62,024 bases of DNA from a virus, in the IMG/VR virus record IMGVR_UViG_3300031753_000006, positions 1 through 62,024 of that record; one strand, given 5' to 3'. The notes under the pieces were generated by a model. The model made no database searches. It saw only the letters and a list, made by a program, of their open reading frames with translations, and had not been told where the DNA came from. Positions 57,205 to 62,024 of the stretch are shown one piece after another (position 1 is the first letter of the stretch; every line of letters starts with the position of its first letter). Both the position numbers and the translations under genes were made by a program.

Positions 57205-57460
57205 TTACGTGGTGACGCTGGTGTCAGACTGGGGCTGGCTAAATCGTTGAGCCATCCCTATATAACCACTGTCACCAGTAAACCACTTGTATGTGTATGT
57301 TTTAATATAGGCCACCCCTACCATATGGTATACATCATTGTATATACGTATATTCCATACATAAGTGAGAGTGGCCACTTGTCACTGGTTCACCGGTGAC
57401 ACAATAGAATCAATCAGTTACAAAGTCACCAGTTGTCACAGGTTTAGGTAGTGGTGACGG
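57205..57460. other. Candidate origin of replication: GTCAC repeats and AT-rich core
   Basis: Within 256 bp there are seven copies of GTCAC or its reverse complement (57212, 57271, 57381, 57396, 57426, 57435, 57454). Some are arranged as inverted pairs, for example TGTCAC-N10-GTGACA at 57380-57401. Between the clusters is the most A/T-rich part of the genome (57290-57370) with two perfect 12-bp palindromes, TACCATATGGTA (57319-57330) and ATATACGTATAT (57342-57353). The neighbour is a VapE-type helicase. Iterons plus a melting core fit an initiator-binding origin, or else a regulator-binding region. Confidence 0.5.
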
Positions 57461-57556
57461 GACTACATTTCGCTCAGGTTCTCGGTCGAGGCACTTGGAG
57501 CATGCGTCCGCGCCATAGTAAGGAATCATCGCACCGCAGAATCGGCAGTCCTTCAT
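57410..57556 (-). CDS. Small zinc-ribbon protein, 48 aa
   Basis: ATG at 57556 with GGAGG 4 nt upstream. MKDCRFCGAMIPYYGADACS-KC is a complete CxxC-CxxC ribbon; the tail is Pro-rich. Its 3' end overlaps three of the GTCAC repeats of the origin candidate. Confidence 0.6.
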   Translation of the reverse strand: MKDCRFCGAMIPYYGADACSKCLDREPERNVVPSPLPKPVTTGDFVTD

Positions 57557-57747
57557 GCGTCCTCCCCGCCCTCCTCGTTCGTTTGGCCAGTCACTTGGCC
57601 GGCCGGTATAACTCCTGCCCATTGGCTCTGGCCTAGGGTGGCGCGGATGTGGGTATAGCCATGTCCTGTGGCCGACGATACTTGGATGCTCACTAGGACT
57701 TCTATTTGTTCCAGCAGCAATGCTCTAGGATTGATCGTTTCGGGCAT
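57553..57747 (-). CDS. Hypothetical protein, 64 aa
   Basis: MPETINPRALLLEQIEVLVS then QVSSATGHGYTHIRATLGQS. ATGA coupled to the zinc-ribbon gene. No family recognised. Confidence 0.55.
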   Translation of the reverse strand: MPETINPRALLLEQIEVLVSIQVSSATGHGYTHIRATLGQSQWAGVIPAGQVTGQTNEEGGEDA

Positions 57748-57899
57748 TTTGCAGCCTCCTGTCTGGCTTGTTCGTAGCAGATCCCCTGATGTGTGTGGCT
57801 ACCGTCTCGCAATTGCATAGCGGCCTCTTCTCGCACAGCTAGGCCACAATTGACACAATAGACGGTTATCTGATGCTCCAGACGTTGATTCGCAGTCAT
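57702..57899 (-). CDS. Cys-rich small protein, 65 aa
   Basis: ATG at 57899 (MTANQRLEHQITVYCVNCGL). CVNC plus later C residues (ICYE, KCPKRS, HCCW) suggest a zinc site like those in adjacent genes. Overlaps the next gene by 46 bases in another frame. Function unknown. Confidence 0.5.
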   Translation of the reverse strand: MTANQRLEHQITVYCVNCGLAVREEAAMQLRDGSHTHQGICYEQARQEAAKCPKRSILEHCCWNK

Positions 57900-58069
57900 T
57901 GGTGGCTCACCCCATTGCATACCCATGACCAAACGTCTCGGAATTCATCTTCGTTCGGTTCCCGCCCATAGATGCTGCGAAACATTGCCAACAGATCGCC
58001 GCGGTCTTTGGTGTCCGTGTCCTCGTGCGACTCCACGTACTCCCTGATCTCATCTTTAGTCCACGTCAT
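57896..58069 (-). CDS. Hypothetical acidic protein, 57 aa
   Basis: ATG at 58069 (MTWTKDEIREYVESHEDTDT), helical and acidic, ATGA coupled on both sides. Function unknown. Confidence 0.55.
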   Translation of the reverse strand: MTWTKDEIREYVESHEDTDTKDRGDLLAMFRSIYGREPNEDEFRDVWSWVCNGVSHQ

Positions 58070-58284
58070 ATCCGCCCGCCTTTCGACCGCTGGAACGCTG
58101 CGAACCTCTCGGCGTCTACCATCCGATAGTGCGCAAATGTGGCTGTGCATTTGCGGCAAAACCCCTGTGAGTCCAGCCCGTCCTCACAATTCCGGCATAC
58201 AGAGAGGCCGGTCGATCGCACGGGCTTTCGTTTGTCCGGCCGAACGGCTTGACGGTCTTTGCCAACGAATGTCTTTACGAACAC
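58066..58284 (-). CDS. Zinc-ribbon protein, 72 aa
   Basis: GTG at 58284. Basic start (KDRQAVRPDKRKPVRS) then CRNCEDGLDSQGFCRKC, a full zinc ribbon, and a helical end. Probably nucleic-acid-binding. Confidence 0.6.
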   Translation of the reverse strand: MFVKTFVGKDRQAVRPDKRKPVRSTGLSVCRNCEDGLDSQGFCRKCTATFAHYRMVDAERFAAFQRSKGGRI

Positions 58285-58466
58285 GGTTCTACCCTCACAG
58301 TCAAACGGCCGGCCGGAAAGTAAACCGACTGCCGCGGTGTATGCACGGCCGTTGCATTGTCTACCGCGTAAATCTCTAACTTTCCGCGCGAACCGTACGG
58401 GTATGCGTCGAATTCCAAAAATGCTTGTACGAACGGCTCTTTCGTGTAAATATCAACTCTCGTCAT
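58275..58466 (-). CDS. Hypothetical protein, 63 aa
   Basis: ATG at 58466 behind GGGGAA. All-beta small protein (MTRVDIYTKEPFVQAFLEFD ... KLEIYAVDNATAVHTP). Function unknown. Confidence 0.55.
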   Translation of the reverse strand: MTRVDIYTKEPFVQAFLEFDAYPYGSRGKLEIYAVDNATAVHTPRQSVYFPAGRLTVRVEPCS

Positions 58467-58469
58467 AGG

Positions 58470-58667
58470 TCAATTCCCCTTTCGTCTCAGATATGAGTGT
58501 GTCAACAGCTCGTATGCGCGGCGCCTTGCTTCGAGCGGCCGACATACGAACGGATTCATAATCCAACAGTCAAACCGCCAACCATACCAGCAAAGGTGAC
58601 TCAACCGCAGGACCTTGATCCCGTCAAGCTTATGCTTGTACGTTAGTTTCCGCTCTGCTACTGTCAT
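58470..58667 (-). CDS. Hypothetical protein, 65 aa
   Basis: ATG at 58667 overlaps the pentapeptide gene stop (ATGA). Basic and Trp/Arg-rich (LCWYGWRFDCWIMNPFVCRP). Function unknown. Confidence 0.55.
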   Translation of the reverse strand: MTVAERKLTYKHKLDGIKVLRLSHLCWYGWRFDCWIMNPFVCRPLEARRRAYELLTHSYLRRKGN

Positions 58668-59500
58668 TCGGCTTGAACCTCCAGTACCCCATGCAGTCGC
58701 ATCCAATACCGCGCGAGTGCAATGTAATTCCGGTACTCATTCACTTGCGCGGCCGTGTAACTCTCCCGTCGGCCTACAGCGCGATAGTGTACTTCCCACC
58801 ATTCGACTGGATGGTGTTCACATCCAATGGTGATATGGCCGACCTCTCGCACGATAAGTGGGTGTTTCGTGCCTTGGATTTGTAACGGGATTACGCCATT
58901 AGGCAAGGTTCCTTCGGCCCCGCTGAGGTCGGCCCCGCTGAGGTCGGCCCCGTAGAGGTCGGCCCCGTAGAGGTTGGCCCCGCTGAGGCCGGCCCTGCTG
59001 AGGTTGGCCCCGTAGAGGTTGGCCCCGCTGAGGTTGGCCCCGCTGAGGTTGGCCCCGTAGAGGTTGGCCCCGTAGAGGTTGGCCCCGCTGAGGCCGGCCC
59101 TGCTGAGGTCGGCCCCGCTGAGGTCGGCCCCGCTGAGGTTGGCCCCGCTGAGGTTGGCCCCGCTGAGGTTGGCCCCGCTGAGGTCGGCCCCGTAGAGGTT
59201 GGCCCCGCTGAGGTTGGCCCCGTAGAGGTTGGCCCCGTAGAGGTTGGCCCCGCTGAGGCCGGCCCTGCTGAGGTCGGCCCTGCTGAGGTCGGCCCTGCTG
59301 AGGTCGGCCCTGCTGAGGTTGGCCCTGCTGAGGTCGGCCCCGTAGAGGTTGGCCCCGCTGAGGCCGGCCCTGCTGAGGTCGGCCCTGCTGAGGTCGGCCC
59401 CGCTGAGGTTGGCCCCGCTGAGGTCGGCCCCGCCTAAGCTATCGGCCTCAATTGTCATGATTACAGCGTTAGTGAATCGATTCGTGATGGTGATCGACAT
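58664..59500 (-). CDS. Pentapeptide-repeat protein (34 repeats)
   Basis: A 278-residue protein. Residues 25-194 are 34 consecutive A(D/N/G)L(S/Y)(G/R) repeats, which fold as a right-handed square beta-helix of about eight coils. The N-terminal 24 residues and a C-terminal domain (about 195-278; QGTKHPLIVREVGHITIGCE ... YIALARYWMRLHG) are non-repetitive. Qnr/MfpA pentapeptide proteins mimic DNA and shield gyrase; this could protect replication or block a host defence, but the repeat type alone does not prove it. The C-terminal domain suggests a fused partner role. Confidence 0.8.
   Translation of the reverse strand: MSITITNRFTNAVIMTIEADSLGGADLSGANLSGADLSRADLSRAGLSGANLYGADLSRANLSRADLSRADLSRADLSRAGLSGANLYGANLYGANLSGANLYGADLSGANLSGANLSGANLSGADLSGADLSRAGLSGANLYGANLYGANLSGANLSGANLYGANLSRAGLSGANLYGADLYGADLSGADLSGAEGTLPNGVIPLQIQGTKHPLIVREVGHITIGCEHHPVEWWEVHYRAVGRRESYTAAQVNEYRNYIALARYWMRLHGVLEVQAE
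58919..59428 (-). repeat. 15-bp tandem coding repeats of the pentapeptide gene
   Basis: Thirty-four 15-bp units, read on the plus strand mostly as GGCCCCGCTGAGGTT with few variants (GTAG for CTGA, GGCCCT, AGGTC, AGGCC). The near-identity at DNA level shows recent expansion by unequal crossing-over or slippage, so copy number may vary between isolates and the assembly could be collapsed here. Confidence 0.85.
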
Positions 59501-59504
59501 CGTC

Positions 59505-60260
59505 TTATGCTCCTAACTGTATCAGGTTACTAAGGTTCCTTTTGTTCATTCCATGCACTAAGATCGTGATATCTTTCCGTCGATCATTAGCGCGTATCCC
59601 ATTACACAATCCACATCGCTCGCATGTTGTCTTGTGTCCCTGCTCGTCTGATGCCGGACATGGTATCTCTCCAGGTATCATCAGTTCGCCGGCTGGCCGT
59701 ACTCTGAAACAGCGCCATCCATGCACATGTGCGCGCCAATACTCCAGCTCTGAGTCCACACTGGCCATCAGATACTCACGGTATGGTGCGTACTGTGGTT
59801 TCGCCCATTGGTGCGTGTACCCTGTCCACTTTCGAGCGAACAAACACACATACCGCAGCACGCCCAATGGTATGTGGACAGGGTCACCGTATGCCCCCCA
59901 CCTTACAGCGCGGCCAGTGAAGACTTCAGGATATCGGCATTGAGGTAGATAGGCGTACCTACCCGCCTTATATGCGCGCCATACTGCATTCGGCCCCTGA
60001 GCCACATTCACGTAGCAAGTCCTGTCCGTCCATCCGTCCGTACCGCGCAATTTACAATCGCCGCAAATGGCATCGTCTTGATTCGACCGTACCGCGTCGA
60101 CCGGACTCATGTCATTCCGTAAGATCCACGCTTGGATCATATCGCCGGTCTTTCGATTGGATGATTCAGTGGTTGCGATTATGACGCGTTGAGAGTCAGT
60201 GTGAAGGATGTAGCCACTCACGCAATCACTTCCGAGCCATCGATTGGCCGTACGCTCCAT
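59505..60260 (-). CDS. Conserved phage protein with CGDC / CYVNV motif
   Basis: A 251-residue protein. AICGDCKLRG and RTCYVNVAQGPNAVWRAYKA (about 64-96), VRWGAYGDPVHIP, KWTGYTHQW and a C-terminal CERCGLCNG make a pattern I know from uncharacterised phage proteins (DUF7227-like; name from memory). Multiple cysteines point to bound zinc or an Fe-S cluster. Function unknown. Confidence 0.65.
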   Translation of the reverse strand: MERTANRWLGSDCVSGYILHTDSQRVIIATTESSNRKTGDMIQAWILRNDMSPVDAVRSNQDDAICGDCKLRGTDGWTDRTCYVNVAQGPNAVWRAYKAGRYAYLPQCRYPEVFTGRAVRWGAYGDPVHIPLGVLRYVCLFARKWTGYTHQWAKPQYAPYREYLMASVDSELEYWRAHVHGWRCFRVRPAGELMIPGEIPCPASDEQGHKTTCERCGLCNGIRANDRRKDITILVHGMNKRNLSNLIQLGA

Positions 60261-60391
60261 TCACGTACCGCAGTCCAGCGCCACGCTAGATCTTTGGCGT
60301 ACGTCTCGGCGGACTGTACATCGTCGAATTCAAGCCCATTAGTGCACCACTGACCGCTGGAATCGGCGATAACCCACACTTTGTACTTCAT
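60218..60391 (-). CDS. Small conserved-type protein, 57 aa
   Basis: ATG at 60391 with GGGAG 10 nt upstream. MKYKVWVIADSSGQWCTNGL ... FDDVQSAETYAKDLAWRW is a compact alpha/beta domain seen as a single small protein in other phages. Overlaps the following gene by 43 bases. Confidence 0.6.
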   Translation of the reverse strand: MKYKVWVIADSSGQWCTNGLEFDDVQSAETYAKDLAWRWTAVREWSVRPIDGSEVIA

Positions 60392-60530
60392 GACGCACTA
60401 CTCCCTTAGTGTTCACTCTGCTAACTCGCTCGTTCGTACGTTCGCAGATAGTGACAATCGGATGCTAGGCCGGTCCCACGGTAGATTGTGACGTCGGCCT
60501 AGAATCCTCAGTGACTACCTCAGCGCGCAA
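60392..60530. other. Intergenic region with inverted repeat
   Basis: An 8-bp perfect inverted repeat CTAGGCCG (60465-60472) / CGGCCTAG (60495-60502) with a 22-nt loop lies in this 139-bp gap. No T-run follows on either strand, so it may be a terminator of weak type or a protein-binding site. No gene was found. Confidence 0.5.
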
Positions 60531-61619
60531 CTATCGCACGTTGGCCATATCCCGCGCTAGTTCGAGCGCGCGTTGTTTGAGCGCATCTCCCGGACCAAAG
60601 AAGGCCGCGCTGAGTCGCGTGTCCTGTGAACGGCCGTACTCATGATCGGCGTAGTACGTGACTCCGTTGAACGCTCCCCAAAGCGTATCTTTGGCCGTTG
60701 GGAGATCGGACCCGGGAGAGCTAATCATCGCTTCTAGGATCGCCTTACCCGCGCGGTTCAGCTTATCCTCCGTTGGCACGTTCGAGCGCTCGTGGTTGGC
60801 CACAATCGCGTCAAGCCCCATGCTCATCGGCGCCGAATCGTTCATCACCTGTTCGAGTGCAGATTCGCCTTGAGTGAGCCGATATACGTATTCGAGTCGG
60901 CCAGTGTGATCAATCGCCACTTTGGACAGTTCCTCCGCGACCTCGTTCATGCGTTGAACTGACTCAATGGCCATTCCCATGGTTTCCTTGGCGCGCGCCG
61001 CAGTCTTTTCGGACCACTTGCTCGTATGCTTGAGCCGAAATGTGTAGTCGCGGCCGCTGCCTTCAGCTAGCGCGCAAGACAGGGTGTTCCAGCAAACTAC
61101 ACGCGTCTGAGTCGGTTGGCCGATTGTACGCATTGAGCCATCATGCGAAGTCGCTAGCATCATGTAACCCTTGACCTCATCCACTCCGCCGATTGACGCA
61201 TCCGCAGCGCCACCAAGCTTGGCCAGCGCCACAATCTTGCTTCCACCCTCTAGTCCGATCAGTGTTTCGAGCGTAGCATTGCCGGCTGCGCAATACTCTT
61301 GGAAGAATTCGACAATCTCCTGATTCTGCAATGGGTGATAGCGATCAGTGGCTACCTGAAAGACTTGATCGGTGTCCGCTCGTACGATCGCCTTGAAGCC
61401 TTCCAAAGGCTTGACTAACAAGTCTTGCCCTGTGGCGTCCTTCATGGCAATCGCGCGACGCTGTACTCTCCAATCCAAGCCGGCCGCCTGAAGCCATGCC
61501 TTTACCATGTCCGGTGTTGTGAGCGTGGCGATGTTCGCGTGATCGACATTCACGCCTAATCCATGCCAAGGGGTTTGGCCGACAAAGGCCATCATGTTAT
61601 TCGTAATCTTGTGTGCCAT
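60531..61619 (-). CDS. DUF932 phage/plasmid-like protein
   Basis: A 362-residue protein of the DUF932/TIGR03299 type: TPWHGLGVNVDHAN near the start, YHPLQNQEIVEFFQEYC, CWNTLSCALAEGSGRDYTFR and a C-terminal helical part with GAFNGVTYYADHEYGR. Widespread on phages and plasmids; biochemical function is not settled (replication or recombination roles have been suggested). TGGAG 9 nt before ATG. First gene of its minus-strand unit. Confidence 0.8.
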   Translation of the reverse strand: MAHKITNNMMAFVGQTPWHGLGVNVDHANIATLTTPDMVKAWLQAAGLDWRVQRRAIAMKDATGQDLLVKPLEGFKAIVRADTDQVFQVATDRYHPLQNQEIVEFFQEYCAAGNATLETLIGLEGGSKIVALAKLGGAADASIGGVDEVKGYMMLATSHDGSMRTIGQPTQTRVVCWNTLSCALAEGSGRDYTFRLKHTSKWSEKTAARAKETMGMAIESVQRMNEVAEELSKVAIDHTGRLEYVYRLTQGESALEQVMNDSAPMSMGLDAIVANHERSNVPTEDKLNRAGKAILEAMISSPGSDLPTAKDTLWGAFNGVTYYADHEYGRSQDTRLSAAFFGPGDALKQRALELARDMANVR

Positions 61620-61664
61620 CTGAATTACTCCATTAGGCTCAGTCCAGTTAGGATTCTGGCCGTG

Positions 61665-61871
61665 ATGACATCATGCGGCAATCCAATCGTTATTGCAATA
61701 GTCTCTTTGGTTATTGGTGTAGCGATAGCGTTTGAGATAGACCGCGCAAGCGGGCTAGATCATAAGCCTAATACCATCCGTCCTACCATCCGCTCTGTAG
61801 TCTATACTGGCAGTAGATGGAACGTGATACAGATTGGAGATGTCCTCGGTGCCACAAATGGTATCGAATGA
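61665..61871 (+). CDS. Possible single-span membrane protein, 68 aa
   Basis: ATG at 61665: MTSCGNPIVIAIVSLVIGVA with one membrane helix and a polar tail. It has no ribosome binding site or -10 box in the usual place and its end overlaps the zinc-ribbon gene by 55 bases. Plausible but weak. Confidence 0.35.
   Translation: MTSCGNPIVIAIVSLVIGVAIAFEIDRASGLDHKPNTIRPTIRSVVYTGSRWNVIQIGDVLGATNGIE
61803..61816 (+). promoter_or_regulatory. Near-leaderless -10 box (TATACT + 8 nt + ATG)
   Basis: TATACT at 61803-61808, 8 nt before the ATG at 61817. Same class as the other boxes; no clear -35. Confidence 0.5.
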
Positions 61872-62023
61872 GGACGACTTATTGCAAGCTATGCGCGCTC
61901 GTCCCAGTCGTCAAACTCACTCGTCGTAGGCATCGTGAGATGCTCGCTGAGTCTGCCATGTCAGGTAAACTCCGGGCTATCGATCGTAGGTATGGCTTAC
62001 GTGATGAGCCGAGTGATACCTAA
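61817..62023 (+). CDS. Basic zinc-ribbon protein, 68 aa (complete copy)
   Basis: MERDTDWRCPRCHKWYRMRT then TYCKLC gives a CxxC-CxxC zinc ribbon (C9, C12, C22, C25). The rest is very Arg-rich (KLTRRRHREM ... AIDRRYG). Start fixed by the TATACT box. The TAA at 62021-62023 lies in the right terminal repeat. Likely a small DNA- or RNA-binding regulator. Confidence 0.65.
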   Translation: MERDTDWRCPRCHKWYRMRTTYCKLCALVPVVKLTRRRHREMLAESAMSGKLRAIDRRYGLRDEPSDT

Positions 62024-62024
62024 T
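61898..62024. repeat. Terminal direct repeat, right copy
   Basis: Identical to 1-127; see the left copy. It covers the last 41 codons of the zinc-ribbon gene plus its stop and one more base. Confidence 0.95.

Noticed and set aside
58919-59428. CRISPR-like regular repeats
   Set aside because: Units are 15 bp with no unique spacers and encode in-frame pentapeptides.
1-62024. Integrase, lysogeny repressor, tape-measure protein, tRNA genes
   Set aside because: Looked for by motif and context and not found; endonuclease VII, the small HTH proteins and the LuxR-type HTH do not suffice to infer lysogeny.

Overview
This window is a complete or near-complete genome of a tailed double-stranded DNA phage. 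The first 127 bases are repeated exactly as the last 127 (1-127 = 61898-62024), so the contig closes into a circle of 61,897 bp, and one small zinc-ribbon gene runs across the joint. I see portal, scaffold, capsid, adaptor, tail-hub and internal virion proteins but no tape-measure protein, tail tube or sheath, which points to a short-tailed (podovirus-like) virion. I see no integrase, repressor, tRNA or CRISPR array. The host is inferred, not proven. A PQQ-type beta-propeller secreted protein (3548-5020), a cohesin/dockerin-like secreted protein (5690-6325) and a lectin-like/PIG module grafted onto the tail are all of a kind I associate with soil Acidobacteria (Bryobacteraceae/Solibacter type). 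Many genes also start directly behind a -10 box with no ribosome binding site.

Layout. (1) 735-6325, plus strand: a sigma70-type promoter, a micro membrane protein, a TIM-barrel glycosidase-like protein and a run of exported proteins, with the small terminase-like gene among them. (2) 6325-19226, plus: large terminase split into two polypeptides, portal, several small virion proteins, scaffold, major capsid, decoration protein, a circularly permuted histidine phosphatase, adaptor, GH24 endolysin and holin-like protein. (3) 19373-19792, minus: an inserted two-gene island with an array of TAAACT boxes. (4) 19877-34056, plus: metallophosphoesterase, endonuclease VII, winged helix, second neck protein, tail hub, tail fibres, internal virion proteins and a HExxH protein. 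(5) 34037-43646, minus: a glycan island with seven glycosyltransferases, a sugar aminotransferase, a sugar N-formyltransferase, two methyltransferases, a LuxR-type HTH and a Cys-rich secreted peptide. (6) 43758-55720, minus: replication, recombination and nucleotide metabolism (family A polymerase, UDG-exonuclease fusion, ERCC4 nuclease, Sak4-like ATPase, PD-(D/E)XK nuclease, XPD/DinG-like helicase, MazG-like proteins, deoxyribosyltransferase-like protein). (7) 55792-57030, plus: a VapE-type primase/helicase ATPase, followed by a repeat-rich AT-rich segment that is my origin candidate (57205-57460). (8) 57410-61619, minus: small zinc-binding proteins, a 34-unit pentapeptide-repeat protein, a CGDC/CYVNV protein and a DUF932 protein.

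How it works together. Replication probably starts near 57.2-57.5 kb with the VapE-like ATPase, and the minus-strand operon supplies polymerase, exonuclease and recombination factors. The late operon builds capsid and short tail. The glycan island has all the activities expected for assembling an N-formylated amino-deoxy sugar chain, which may decorate the virion, the host surface or DNA. The most unusual signals are TAnnnT boxes 6-9 nt upstream of start codons (leaderless or near-leaderless promoters), the split terminase, the permuted phosphatase, the tail hub interrupted by host-like adhesive modules, and the glycan island.
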